A stretch of 64,000 bases of DNA from Aculops lycopersici (GCA_015350385.1 WNKI01000003.1:3388994-3452993), one strand, 5' to 3'; counted from the stretch's first letter, positions 44,923-59,900 are shown. Numbers and translations: made by a program. Notes: generated from the letters alone by a model not told the origin.

Positions 44923-47900
44923 ATGCTCAAATTTAGGCCCTCGAAGAATCGGCGCACCTCGGTGGCGTTCAATGAGCAACAACTGACCGCTTTGATTGAG
45001 AAGGGTCTAAGCGACAATTGCCTCCGTGGCTTCCTCTACAAGCGAAGCTCTACAAATTCGAAGTGGCGCATGAAGTGGTTCCTATTGTTTGAGAATCTAC
45101 TCTTCTACTTTGACGTGTCGCCCCAGGAGCAGGTTCAGTATGCTGCCGCGCAGATTGTGGCCGCCGCCTCGAGTTCCGGTCGCTCGCATTCGCACTCGCT
45201 GTTGGCCAACCACCAATCAATACACTCGTCGTTGTCATCCTCCTCGGCTGGCCGAGTGGCAACCACCGCGCTTAGTGCGCTCATTAGAAGAGGCCAGGAT
45301 AAGACTGATTCTAATAGCCATGCAAGCGGGAGCCGGACGCCCTTGCGGCGTGCCTCAAAACAAGCCCAAGCGGCGATAGCGAGTGCCCAGGAGGAGCAGT
45401 GGCGCGAGGCCTTGGAGGCGGCCGCTCTGGAGCCCGCGGACGAGTTTGGCGCCGAGCCCGTGGGAGAGATGGCCAGCCACTCGACGGAAACTGGCGGCGC
45501 CGATGGTCAGGTAAGGTTGCATCAGCGCTCCTGGCTCGGCCACCAGCGGCGCGCCTCGGCCGGCGGCCAGCTACACGCAACGTCCGCCACGAGACACACG
45601 CAAACCGGAAGTCAGCGGGCAAGCAGTGGTTGCAGCGGCAACGCGAACGTGGACTCGCGGGCGACGCCGCTCCGAGTGCCGCGCGCTCGTCTCCAAAGTG
45701 ATCCTCAAACAAGACAAGAGACAAGCACTCTGCCTGATGTTTGCCGGCCGGCCAACTATCTCGGCGGTCACATTGGTCCCTCGAGCCAGTTGGGCTCTTG
45801 TATCGGAGGCAACAAACTCGGAGCGTCTTGTGCATCGGCGGCAATAGCAGCAGCGGCAGCTGCAAATAGCATTAACAACCAAAACGCAATCGGAGTGGCA
45901 ATGTGCTCCTCCTCCTCGCGCGCCTCAAGCCGAACCCTAAACTCCTCCTCCATTTCCGGCGTCTCCGGTCACTTCCTAACGCACAACGAGCAAACAATTG
46001 GCCGCACAACAACCACCACGGCGGGCAAGGCGCCCGTAAGTTACTCCAGTTTGCTCAATAGAAAAATTGGCGTCATCTTCCTCGAGGGCTCCTATTGCGA
46101 GCGTTTGGTTGACGCCGTGGTGGACTTTGAGGCAGCCCAGGATCTGGACGACTCCAGTTCGTCGCTGGTGGTTGCCGCCGCAAATCGGCTGGCCAGCCTA
46201 CAGCAACTCAACGCCGCCGCCGCCACCACCACCGACAACATCTATGACAATTGCTATGGACCACCGGCTCAAGCGGCTATGGCGACAGATCAATTTGCCG
46301 CCGCCGCATCTGGGAGAGGAAATCCTAACAGCAGCAGCAGCATCCTCAACACCACCACCAACAACAGTGCAACGGTGGCAGCATCCAACACCTACGACCC
46401 GAACCAGACAGCCTGTCAGCAACAACAATCTATAACGACAACAGTGACGACTACAATGGCCAACCTGCTGGCCATGAGCAAGAGTGCTGACGATAACTTA
46501 GAGGTGAGTATTGGCTCTTTACTTTTTCTACTTTCCCCTGACTATCACTTTCTCTTTTCCCCCTTCCGTTTCGTTGCTGCATTGCGTATATCGACCAGCG
46601 AGTTTCTGTTTGTTTATCGCCGCGCGTTTGTTGTTGTTGTTGTTGTTGGTGGTGTTGGTGTTGTTGTTGTCGCTGTCGTCGTTATTATTATTATCGCTTC
46701 ACTTAGCTCTCGGGCGGCAAAATCGTTTGGCCGCTCGCCTAGCGACGTACCGAGCGTATTAGATCCCTCCGCGTTCACGTCCCGTCTCCTCCTCCTTTAT
46801 CATAGAACCAAACAAACGAAAACGACCACGACGACAATCGAGACCAAAACTAGCCACCGACCAACAAGCGATTGGCGAGCAGGGAACAGCGAACCTCTAG
46901 TCGAGTCGAGTGGTTCAATCCGAGCGACTAACTCGCTTGCGCTTGACTGCCACCGCCAATCGATGGGCCAGCTAGTGCAGCCGGCTTGTCGGTATGATCA
47001 GTTAGCTGAAACAGGTTCCAGGTAAACTCGCCTACCCTTTGCCCTATCCCTTTGCTTAGAGAAACTCCAGGCTCCCCGCCGCTGGCTCGAGTCTCCAACC
47101 AAAACAAACGACGAAGAATATGAAAACTAAACTCCCTCTAGTTTTATGGCTTATCAGTGGGATCAGGAGGAGGTTAGATTAAACAAGTTGCTCCAAAAGA
47201 TTGAGAGAAAAACTAGAGTTACGTTGGCCATGAGCAATCAAATGGTTGCTCATGGCCGTTAAAGTGGCGGCTAGCTCACTTTGGGTGCGCGCGTCGCTCG
47301 CTCGCTCGCTCACTGACACGAGTAATTATTGCGTAAAGTTTTTTTTTCGCTTTTTTGCGCCTGACTAGCGCCATGGATGACGATTGCCGCAAACTCACCT
47401 GTATGCCTGCAAAGTATGGCTGCAATTGGCAGCCACTTTGCTGCGAATGCCGCCAGTTGTCTGGCGAGTGAGCCAGAGCAAAGCAAAGCAGAGCACCCGA
47501 GCAAAGTGGCGCCGCGCGCACCTACGCAAGGGCCGCCGCCAGGTAGGCAGGTGATCTGGCCGAAGAGCGCAACCAGAGCAACGCTTGCTCTCGCGTGTGA
47601 GTGATCGATCGGCCGATCTTCTCTGATCAACGGTGGCGGCTGCAATGGCAATGGCGCCGTCGCTCCGAAAGAAGAAGAGTTGAAGCGAGTGTTTCATGTA
47701 GCTGTTGCTGCAGATGCTATTGTTGGTGTTAGTGCGTCTGGTGGGGCCAATTTGCGTCGCTTGCCGCCGTCACCGCGCTCATCGCTTGATGGGCCACGAT
47801 CATTGGCCGACTGACTGACGAGTTGGCCAAAGTAAGAGGCCGTGTGTTTGTTTTTTCGTCTGTGTGTCGTAGTCGTCGTCGTCGTAGTGATTCGCAGAAA

Positions 47901-48271
47901 ACCATCGCACTTGCCTCTGGTGTCGCCGTTAGTGAGCCAAGCAGAGGCCACCGCCACCAGCTACAGCAATATCAACGGCACCACAATGTAGAGGCGTCGC
48001 AACTAGCTAGCTCGCCGGCAGGATGGCCAGTGACGCCAGTTTGCCGGCGGTTGCAGGGCCGCCGCTTCCGGTTCCTCTAATGCCAAGGCGCAAAACTTTG
48101 GCGGCGGCGGCGACCATGGCGGCTATATGCTACTATCTCATTCTCGCTAGTCAGTGAGGGCGAATCTGGCGTAGTGGCGATCAATCAAGCTGATTGCAAT
48201 GGCGGCTCTACACAATCGCAGAACCTAGCTCTTTTCTTATTACTGCTCTATCTATCTCTCTCACACACACT

Positions 48272-48356
<85 letters not shown>

Positions 48357-50191
48357 ATAGCATATGTCTCTCTGACTTGCTCACATTCGGCCCAGGTGAG
48401 ACGCGCTGCAGCAAAAAGCGGGAGAGAAAGAGAGGGAGACTCACGCTTCGTTGGCCGGTGAACCAGGCGACACCGGCCACCTCGAGGTGATAAATTGTAC
48501 CTTTCCACCCGCCAACTGAAGGTATCTAGCGCCAACAGAGGTGGTAGTGGCAGCCAAGTGTTGCACTGACCAGGTGAGAGTGAGAGCAGCTCTAAAAGTC
48601 GTCGTTGCAGCTAAAGCATGTGCTGGTTTGTGGCGGTGGACTTGGATAGCTGCGGGGAGCTAGTGTCTTTTGTGTCTCAAACCAAAAGCAGTGTCGCACT
48701 TTGACATCGACTACGACAACAACAATAACAACAACATTGCTGCTGCTGCTGCTACTACTACTCCATCGACGCCAATGAACTAGTAAAATTGAATTCCGAG
48801 CCTCATGTTCCTCACACTCTTACAATCGACTGGCAGCGACTAGTGCGAATGGAACTACGCGATAGTCCATTTGTCGATGGCGTCGCCAGATCCAATGGCG
48901 CGCTCACTCGGTGGGGTGTTCAGAAACACTTTGCGCGTACGAACTGGGTGAATGGGGATAGGGAATGAGCAAGGAGAAGGGCAAGCGTGACAGGGAAGTC
49001 GGTCAAATGACAGAGCACAAGAAAGAGGAAGGAGGGGAGGGAGGAGCACGCATTGCTTAACATAGCATAACACGACGCAACACAACACAACACAACATCG
49101 CGTTTCATAACAAATAACACGATAGTCGGCTGGTGGACTTGTAAGTCAAGACTAGCGGGCGGATGGTTTCTGGTGGTGGGCAACTCTGCTCGGCTCCACC
49201 AGATAGCCCAAATCATTTATCCCGCTACAAGTCCTCTGGGAGTTGGCTTCGTCGCGGCAGTCGAGTCACCCGGCGCTAGCTGCTCTATTCTGCCCAGCTT
49301 TGCTTAGTTCAGTAGTTTGTCGATAGCACTACAGACACACGAATGAATGCCGAGCGGCAGCTAGCCCGCCGGTTGGCTGCGCGCGTTATCCCTTGAAACT
49401 TGCTGAGGCTCAAACCGGCCGAAGTACCAATACGAGGTAGGGGCGGCTCTTTGCTCCTCCTCTTGCCCATCGCGAGAGCCAATGGAATTTATTGCTCCGT
49501 GGTTCGATCGCCCACTAGTTGGCCGCATGGATGGAGTTTGCCGAAGCTCGTCGATCAAGACTAACTTTAAAAGCGAGAGGAGAAGAGTAAACTGACGACG
49601 CCAAGTCGCTAGGTGCTCCTCGCTTATGGCGCACACACACACACACGCCCTCGAACAAGCATCTGAAACTTTCAATTCCTAGAAGCAGATTCAATTGTAA
49701 CTCGTCGTGCATAATCTCGTCTCCCTGATGCTAAGAAGGTTAGCTGCTCGTGCGCTAGATAGAGAGAAATCATCGGCAACGAGAGAGAAAGCGACTAGAG
49801 TGGAGCGAACGGCAGGTAACTTACGGTTAGTCGGGTCAGCCAGCCGATTGGGGCACTCACCTGTCGCCCACTGCTCACCGTCAAGTCGGCGCTAGCTAGC
49901 TGCTCTGTCGCTTTTTCCGCGCCTCTCGAGTGCTATGTAGAGGTTGCTTTAATACTCCTCCTCGTCCTGCCCTCGGCCATTATCATGTTGTGTTTCATGT
50001 GTCGCTATGCTGTGCTCACTGCTTAGCATGGCCCCACAATCGGGCGCCCGGTGCTGCCTGGCGCTCGCTCGCTCGCTGAGTAGCTTGCCCGTGAGTAAGC
50101 GACCAACACGAACTAAACATGGCAAGCCGAGCGAGCAAACTAATTGCTTTTAGCGGTTTCTCTCTCCCTCTTAGCCGGCGAGATTCCATCC

Positions 50192-50249
<58 letters not shown>

Positions 50250-50915
50250 ACTACTACTTCGTACGTACGACGTACGTACGTACGTACGTACGTACGGACG
50301 TACGACGTACGTCGTACGTACGACGTACGTACGTANNNNNNNNNNNNNNNNNNNNNNNNNNNNNNNNNNNNNNNNNNNNNNNNNNNNNNNNNNNNNNNNN
50401 NNNNNNNNNNNNNNNNNNNNNNNNNNNNNNNNNNNNNNNNNNNNNNNNNNNNNNNNNNNNNNNNNNNNNNNNNNNNNNNNNNNNNNNNNNNNNNNNNNNN
50501 NNNNNNNNNNNNNNNNNNNNNNNNNNNNNNNNNNNNNNNNNNNNNNNNNNNNNNNNNNNNNNNNNNNNNNNNNNNNNNNNNNNNNNNNNNNNNNNNNNNN
50601 NNNNNNNNNNNNNNNNNNNNNNNNNNNNNNNNNNNNNNNNNNNNNNNNNNNNNNNNNNNNNNNNNNNNNNNNNNNNNNNNNNNNNNNNNNNNNNNNNNNN
50701 NNNNNNNNNNNNNNNNNNNNNNNNNNNNNNNNNNNNNNNNNNNNNNNNNNNNNNNNNNNNNNNNNNNNNNNNNNNNNNNNNNNNNNNNNNNNNNNNNNNN
50801 NNNNNNNNNNNNNNNNNNNNNNNTCTCGTCCTACTACTTACGTTTACGTTTCGTTACCCGTACGACGTACGTAACGTTACTACCGGTACGGTAAGTTAGT
50901 ACTACGAACGAACGA

Positions 50916-50961
<46 letters not shown>

Positions 50962-53900
50962 TAGTAAGCAAACTAGTTGAATTAGACAGTCATCTGGTTG
51001 CTGGCGCTTATCTGGAAGCGCAAACAGCAACTAGCAAATCAGATTATGTTATTTCTCTCAAATAGTAGAAAACCGTTAGGTTTTTCACTCAAGAGAGCCT
51101 TTTGTATTGTTTAGTCCATTAACCTGTTCACTTACCTGAACCCAATTTAGAGGAGGAGCAAATATGGGGATCACCAATCTCAAGCTGAGATTGTGAAAGA
51201 GCCACCAGCAGCACTACGAAATTGAACTCAATAAAATTGAATTTCCCTCCCCGACTCCTGGGCGCCGCCTGGTCGCTTGTAAACCGCTCGGGCTAACAAG
51301 TGGCCATCATGATTAGTTGGCTGACCGAACCCGTGAATGCACTCGACTCAAAAAGGCGACTCGGCGGAGTTTGCGCATGCGGCTAATCCAATTAGCAGCA
51401 TGCAGTTGGGACGTCGATGGGGCCGCCATCGCCTTGGACACGTTTGTTCAATCCGAAGTCGCTAGGCGCTCGCCGGGTGTGCTTATTTTGCACACATGTA
51501 CAACAGGAAGCGCTTCGAGGCGCTTCCGACGCTTCCCGTCTCTCTGGGTCGCTGGCTGCACTCACCGATGCTCAACCATATGGCTGATATCTCGCCTGAA
51601 TTGCTGACCACAAGCAATTCGTAGATTCTATCTATCCATCCAGATATCTATTCATCTACCCATCGGTTGTTCGGCTGCTCAGTCGCTTGCCGACTAACCG
51701 ACGACTGCTCGCCGACTAATCGTTGAAGTGTGTCGCCCGAGGCCATCCCACTTGATTGAGTAAACGGAGAGGGATTCTTCTAACAACGGCAGCCGAGGCG
51801 ACGTGCTGTTTACCTAGCTAGTCGAGTTCTAGTTTAGTGGCACTTGGCACTGTTTAGCTAACTTTGGTGGTTCGTGGTCAAGAAGTAGAGGCTGAGGGAA
51901 GGGCGTTGTTGAGGTTATGGTATGAGAAATGGAAACACATTCCAATCGACTTACTATTTGCCATTCCAATTGTTACTGGCCAGTTTGTCTTTTTTCTCAC
52001 CCATTAACCGCTCTCAAAAGGTGGTTGTAGTTCCCCGCTACAGGACTTAGCGAAAGAGTGGGATGACGAAAGGAGAAACGGATACTACATGGAATTGTTG
52101 CAACTAGACAAAGATTGTTTCCAAATCAACTTCCTCTGTGTCTGTTCACATCTTGCCGGTCACCTTGAGCAGCATTCCACCAAAGTTGCAACACAAGTGC
52201 CGCTTATCCTGCAGAGACGGAGCTGAGTGTAAACGAAACTATGAAGTGAAGTACTTCGGAACCAGATTAATATTCACCGAGCGCCAACCTCGAGCCGCCC
52301 AGCGGGCGAGTATTCGATCACCTCACGTTTGGTTGGCCAGTTGGTGTTGGTAAATGGCTCGTGAACTTGGCCTCACTTGCCTATATGTTTCCCTTCTCCT
52401 CTTGCTCGGCTTTGTAAGCCCGATCGACTGCAAATCGAGCAGGTAGCAACCATTAACTGGTTCTCTCTCTCTCTCTCTCTCTTTCCGATACTTGTGCGCT
52501 CGGGCTCTTCGCCTGGAGTACTAGCTAACTAACCCGAAGACGTGGCGACCTAATGCGGTGCCAGTGGGCGCCGCCACTTGAGTCGGGCGCTAATCCTCGA
52601 CGATGGGCGAGGTTCCATCGGGTTATATTTGTTTGAACGGCGGAAGTGGTAGCAGCGGCGGCCGCCGCCGCCTCTACCACAACTACAGAGCGCGACTGAG
52701 CGGAAGTGAGACACGCGGCCAGTTTATTGTCGTCGTCGTCGTGACGGTTGTGCTCAGCGTTGATGATGCTGGGCACAAAGCAGTGGATTCATTTAGTCGT
52801 CTCATTGTTATCAACACACATTGTGTTTGTACTCTCGGCATAAACCCGGGCGTCGGAGTGGCAATTGCAGCGTTGACTTACATTTGCCATGGTTAGTCGT
52901 CGGTGGCTCTCATTGGAATGCCGCCGTTTGCACCGCTCAAGTTGGCAGAGCAGAAACCGCCAGTCGCTGGCTAAAACCTAGGCGAGGGTTTGAGTCTTAA
53001 GCCGCCACCGCTACTGCTGCACCAAACAGCACTAGTCAGAGCTTCACACTGCATCCTTTTCCAGTCTTGGGTTCTGTTTCGTGGTGGTGGTGATTGCGGT
53101 GGCTGTTGGGGCAGTAAAGCCGCCCGGCTAGATTGGCGAGTTGGCCGCTTGGCACAAAGTGCCAGTCAGTCAGTTGGTTAATGAAATTTCCAGTGCCGTT
53201 GCCGCCGTGAACTAGCTCTTGCCAGTTGGCAAGCTAGCTTGGCACAAATTTGTGCCCAACGCGAACTGCTGACCCGCAAGTCAATCGTTGCCGCCACTGC
53301 CACTAGTGCCGCTACTCCTGCCTGAACCGCGAGGCTCGAGCAATAATGCTCTGGTCACTTTCGACCACCGACTCTAGTTGCAACTCCGCACGCACAGACA
53401 CCCTGTCGAGCGAGGAATTCGGAAGATAAGTTGGCTGGTGGGCCTAGAGAGAGGATAGACAGATAGATATTAAGTCAGCTCTATTAGCATTCTAATGAAT
53501 GCTCTTCTTGAGTTTCACTTCTCGCTGGCGCCGTCCATTCAATTTATCTCTCGTCCAGTTACACGTTTGGCATTCCGGGCAACTTGGACTAGAGACGAGA
53601 AGGTGAGCACTGTTCCGAGTTGCCATAGCCGATTCGAGGCCTCGAGGCAAGTGGACACATCGTGGCCCCAGCTCACTCAATTCTGCTCGATCTGATCTTA
53701 AAGCTAGAGTCAAGTCCGAGCACCGAAACTAGAGTAGATGTGCCGCCATTCAAGTAGCATTAGTAAAATGCACACATTTGTTGGATTGAAAGCAAATGAT
53801 GTTGCATGCAACCAATCGTTGGGTGGTGCGGAATAGCTGTAGCGCGGGATTAGTGTTTCCGGTGAGATCAGCGTGGCACCACCCCGCTGCCGAAGAACAG

Positions 53901-56900
53901 CTAGAGTTATGTGCAGCGAGCAAATAAAAGCAGAATTTTACCCAATTCTGGTCGGATACGAGAATTCAAGAAGCGCATAAAGGTAGTCCCTTTCTAATAC
54001 TCAATTCTAGGGTTAATGAGGGATTAACAAATCAAAGTAAAACTCACCAAAATAACCCCAAACAATAGTTTTAAGTGGTAGCATCATTTGACGACCGCCC
54101 ATTCACTCACAGGTTTGAGATTGAACGGTAACAAATGATTAATCATCTATTGAGTGGCCTAAAGTGGATTGGATTCACCTACTAGTTCGCCACGAGCGAG
54201 CTAGTAGGTTGTTATTTCTTTGGTAGACTCGCCCTCCGAGGCGAAAGTTTGTCGGGCAGGCCACATGTTGATTTTACTCGCACAACTAAGCACTATGTAC
54301 TGTTTGATACAAAAGAGGGCAAGATAGGGCGAGAGAAACGGAAGTGGCCCAACTTCGTGCATTTGAGGCAGTTACTCGTCGACTTTAGCACTGGCGCTCG
54401 AGTTTTCTGTATAATGCGCTAGTCAATATCGTAAAAGAGAAGGCTTTGAAGCAAATCAAGACCAAACTAACCAAACAAACCTTACCCTCACAATACCACC
54501 AAACACATTCGAAAACAACACCCACAACAACCACCAATCGACCGTTCAAATGATAGCTCTACACAACCTTCACGCTCAAGTGGCGCAAAGAGGGCTCAAA
54601 GGAGTACCAGTTTCGCACCGAAACGGAAGCGGAGTGCCAAACTTGGGTGCACGCAATCTCATCGGCCCGCTACTCAACGTTACTCAACGACAAGGAACAA
54701 TTGGAGCAGAAGTATTTGCACTTGTCGCAGATCGTCGAGAGCGAGTCGACCGCAAAGTGGCAATACTCACACCAGTGCGAGGAATTGTCGGCCGAGATAG
54801 AGAAGTTAAGACAGGAGATTTGTTTGCTGAAACGTCAGGAGTCGCGTTCGAATCAATTGCGCTTGGTGCTGAACAAATCGGCTGCAATTGTTGAAACAGT
54901 TTTAAAACAACAAAGGAAACAGAGGCACCAACATCCGGCCACCAGCCTGTCGGCTTGCAACTCGCCGGCTCGCGTGCCCCTCAAGAGTGGCCAGTTGAAT
55001 CCGCGTGCAAATTCAACGGCAAACAACTCAGTGGTTGGAGGTGATACTTCGACGAGTACAAATATAAATATTGTCAACTCGAAGACCGATAAGAACAATG
55101 TTAACACTCAGAGTCTCTGCTCAGCTTCGTCCTCAACGACGAACTTGAACTGCGTTTCTGGCCAAACTTCCTCGGGACAGCAGCAGAATGACGATTACGG
55201 CAGCAGCGCAAACCTCGACAAAAATGATTCCAAGTGGATAACCGGAAGAGAGGAAAAACAATCGGACATTGAGCTGGCGATTGAGAGACTCAACACCATG
55301 AAAACGCTACCACCTGCTACAAGCAATCCTTCTACTTCGCCCTACGAGCGGCCCGCCAGCTGCGACCCGACGACACTACGGGCCTCGACCACCGCTGCCG
55401 CCGCCACCGCCACGCCCACTAGCAGCAGCCAACTTCCGGCCTCAACTTCGGGCTCCTCGCCAAGCAATTCGAGTTCCAATTTAAAGCTTCCGGTTAAGCT
55501 GTTGCAACGAACCAGGTCAATGGAACAGGAACAAGCGGAACAGGAGCTGGCGGTGCGACGGGCACTCAGGTACAATGTAGCCAAATGCACGCGATTGGCC
55601 TCACTGGACGAGCGCGGCTTTCGCTCCAACCAGACGATGCCGGGTTTCGGGTTGAGCAGCGGAAGGCGTGGGAGCACAGGAAAACAAATGAGCAGCGCTG
55701 CGCTGGCCAAGTCGCTCGTGCGGGCCGCCTCCAACGTTTTGTGTGACCGAGTTGACAAGAGCGCAGCCATTACCGCAAGTCATCATCAGCAGCAGCATCA
55801 TCACCATAATAGAAATCAGCATCATAGGTCATCGTCATCAATTATAAGCGGAGGCACAGGTGGCTCCAATAGACTTGGTGCCCATGGAAGACAGAAATCG
55901 ATAGCAACCTCGTCAATGTCTCTAATGGACGGCGACGAGGATTTGATTGTGTCGGTGGCGAAAAAGTCACAAGGTGGCAGGCAAAGAAATGTAGCGAGAC
56001 GAATAAGTTTAGGAAATGATAATTATACTAATATTAGTACCAATAGTGTCAATTCTAATGATAATAACTCCACCGCTCGGCTCGCCATTGTTGCCAGTGA
56101 GCTGGCTGATTATGAGCTAAGCGGGAAAGGTGATAGTGGTTGTGGAGGCGCCAAGAAGTCTTCGGCGGCGATCCGGACAAAGCTTGGTGACAATGGCGAG
56201 GTTGTTGGCGTGGAGACGGTAGAGGAGGGCATCGAGGACGAAGAGGAGGAGGAGGAGGAGGAAGATATCATTACGAGTCGCCTGAGACAGGTGGCCGACG
56301 AGCTTGAACCGGAACAGGAGGAGCTGAGTGTTGAGCTCAAGTCCATGGTCGAGGCTTTAAACAATGGAGTTCTATTGTCGGATTACCTTTTTGAGATGGA
56401 GAATAGCGAGGAGTTGCGCAAGATTAAAAAGGTTCAGGGATTCTTTCGCGGTTGGTTGTGTCGGCGACGATGGAAACAAATCGTTCAGGAGTATATTAAA
56501 TCGCCGCATGCCGAGTCAATGCGCAAGAGAAACAATCTCGTCTTCAGGATGGTGGAGTGCGAGGAGGAATACGTTGAGCAATTGAACATGCTTATCTCCA
56601 CCTTCCTAAGACCAATCAAAATGGCCGCAAGCTCATCGCGACCACCTATTAGTCATGACGAGTTGAATTCCATCTTTTTAAACAGTGAAACATTACTCTT
56701 TTTACATCAAATCTTTCTCAAAGGCTTAACGGCTCGAATGGAATCTTGGCCAACTTTAGTGCTGGGTGATTTGTTTAACATGCTGCTACCAATGCTAACT
56801 ATCTACCAAGAATATGTGCGAAACCACCATTTTAGCCTACAGGTTTTGGCCGAGTGTAAGCAACGCGAGCAATTTGGCCAAATCCTCAGACGACTAGAGG

Positions 56901-59900
56901 ATAGGCCGAATATGAATGGTCGCACTCTAGAAACCTTCCTGACGTATCCTATGCACCAGGTGAGTATTTTCCCTATCAAATATCAATTACATGGTCAATT
57001 TTATTATTTGTCTCTAATTAAAGCTCATAAATTCGACTTTTCTCTCTCTCTCTCTCTCTCTCTTAAAACCAGATTCCCCGTTACATTATTTGTCTCCACG
57101 AAATTCTTGCTCACACCCCACACAATCACGTCGAGCGCAAGAGTCTCTACGAGGCGCAGACCAAATTAGAGGAACTTTCTAGGGTAAGTTTAGAATAGAT
57201 AGTGATTAGGTTTGGTTTTCAATAATCTATATTCAACTTTCCCCACTAACATCATTCGCCCTCTTACTAATCAAAATAGCAAATGCACGACGAGGTCAGC
57301 GAAACCGAGAACATTAGACAAAATTTAGCCATCGAACGAATGATAATTGGAGGCTGCGATATTCTACTAGACGTCAATCAAGGTGAGTGCTAATTCATTT
57401 TTACCTGAAAGCCTTTTTACTGGGCAATCTCACTAATCTAGTAGACTTCAAGATGGAAAAAGAAACTAGAATCTAACCTCCAAAGTCTTCCCAATCAAAC
57501 TAAAGTTTTTGTGAGACAAGGCATTTTGTTACAGGTGGTTGAGATTCCGGCCAAGGGCAAGAAGACGGCTCGCCAGCGACTGGCCTCCCTCGCAACTGGC
57601 GGCCAATCGGGCCAAAAGCAAGCGTCTCATTATTTGGAACACAATCAGATGATTCGTACAGGTAGCAGCGCATTAATTGGAGGCGGAACTTCCGGGAGTG
57701 GTGGTGCTGGTAGCGACGGAAACGGCAGGCACGGTGAAGTGCGGGAACTCGTGCGCCAGTGTTTCCTGTTCACCAACCACCTGCTATTGTGCACCCGAAC
57801 GAGGGAGGGCAAATTGCATTTGTTAGAGGTGAGTTTCTGGTCCATTCAACCGATAGAATTGGACTTTAAGTTGGGCATCAAGTCGTCGCGTTCAGTGGAG
57901 TTTAGACGATTCAACCAAATGAGGATGAAAATCTTCGGGTCGAATCTGCAGATAGACAGAGCGTGTATCTTGCTCTCATAATGATGATAATTTCGCCACT
58001 AAAATCATTATTGAGATGATCACCTCCTTTTCTCAATCTCCTCATAATCTAACAGAAGAATAAAAAACTCAACCCCTTCCTTAATATTTATGCAATATAA
58101 AAAACCACAGAACATTGGACGCATCTCCATTGCCGATTTGACGCTCATTGAAAATCCCGCCGAGTTTTTCCAACAACAAGAGGACATCTTGGCCACCTTC
58201 GATTTCATTAGAGTTCCAGCCGAACAACAACAGAAACAGGAGCAACAGCAGCAGCACGAGCGAGCTTCCGGTGAAGGTGACGGCGGCTGCGGCCCTCCAG
58301 TCGACGGGCAGTCAGGTAAGTGGTTGGTGGCTCGATGGCCGGTACAGACTATTACACGATGGTGCGATTAGAGTGCAGCGCTGCAGCGTGTTATAATCGC
58401 AAGCTCGTCTCTTTCTCTTCCTCTCACTCACTCTGGCCCATTGCAAGGCCATTCGTTGTCGTCGGTTGGCTGAGAAAGTCTCCGTTTCCAACTGCGAGTC
58501 TTGCTCCGTGTCGTCTTTTGACTTTTACAACTCGATTTGGACGAGCTCCATCCGGAAGCTCGCGGTTGCTGCGAATCAAGCCTGTGAGCTTAGCGCAAAT
58601 AGCGAACCGTGGTTAGTCTCGCTGGTTCGGGTGCCTTTGGTAACCAAATGGTTTCAGCAAGTCGGCCAGCCAGACTGTCAGCTAGCGAGCGGGACAAACT
58701 AATGATTGTAATCATGACAACCGAGGGAGCGAGCTTTGCATCTTAATAGATGGTGGCGCCCAGGTGGCTGGTGTACATTAGCCACCAACTTTTGAGCTTG
58801 GAGGGTCTAGCTATGTACCTGTCTACTGGCTACATCGCCTGGTCTGCTTGATGTGACACCCGCCAAAGGCTCGCTGGTCGCTAGGCGCGAGACCTTGCAG
58901 TTGTCTTGTACCATTTCGTTTTTGGCGCGATGATGACGCCGACTTTTGGCGGTTGTTGTGTGTTCTATCGCGACTTTGCATAGGAAAAGGTTGGTGTGCA
59001 GGAGCAGAAATTAGTCTCTAGGCGCCACCTGGAGGGTTCGAATGCGAGTAGGGATTTTTACTTTTAGTCACTAGTGCCACCTGTTTTTTGCTCAACTAAA
59101 CTCAACTCAGTAGCTAACCTAGTTTATGATATTGTCCCTCCACCAATAGATGGCGATCATGTCGAGTACGCAAATGCAGACTTGAAACGAGCCTCCACTG
59201 CCTCGATGCCAAGCAAATGGAACTCGAACATTGGAACTCCAATTGCAGCCCGATTTCAAGGAACTCCGGCGAAGCCGGCCCCGGTGGTTAATGCACAAAT
59301 ATCGAGTCATCAGCAGCAACAAACATGCAAATCGCCGGCAAATAGCAAGCGAACCTCCTTCGCTGGGACCGCAACTCAAGTGGACGATTCGGGCGAGCTA
59401 ACCAACTGCCAAACTCTTCCCGCCAGTCCAAAGTCTTCGACGTCGTCCTCGTGGTCGATGGTTGACAACAACATTAGCTGCAACGCTACGGGCGCCGATC
59501 GTGAGCCAATGAACTCAACGACGAATTGCTCCGGCTCTGGTTCTTGCTCAACTCAGCAGCCGACGAGGCCCTCGCTTCCGGTCGGCCAAGTGTTTGCCTC
59601 GCCTCCAAGCTCATCGCCGCCGGCCACCAAAGCAGCAGCACCAGCACCAGTACCAGCGGCAACTTTTGCTCCCACTCAAACTCCATCTCAAGCCCAGCAG
59701 CCGGCTGGCGGCAAACAGGCAAAGGTCGCGGGCGTCGGCGTCTCGTTAAATCCGCTGAGATCGTCGCTAAGGGGCTCGCGTATAACTGGCTACCTGGCCA
59801 ACAAGCTATCCAATCTAACCAATTTGGGCTCTCTAACATCCTCGTCTGCCTTTTCCTCGGGCTCCAACTCAAACTCTAACTCAAATGCTCACAGCTCATC

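Larger units (their letters stand above)
46504..54556 (+). other. RASGRF intron 1 (about 8 kb, contains an assembly gap)
   Basis: Donor GAG|GTGAGT in phase 0; the acceptor at 54556 restores the PH1 strand LYTTFTLKW. Inside are an AC microsatellite, flanking CT and AG runs around an N gap, an ACAAC array near 49075-49097, and many small open frames with no recognisable protein. Exons hidden in the gap cannot be excluded. Confidence 0.65.

Noticed and set aside
57829..57981. Open extension of RASGRF exon 5 past the donor
   Set aside because: A good GTGAGT donor at 57829 and the exon at 58111 restore PH2 sequence; the extension would only arise by intron retention.
59020..59060. GGGTTCGAATGC resembling a tRNA B box
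   Set aside because: No matching A box, T-stem pairing or acceptor stem around it.
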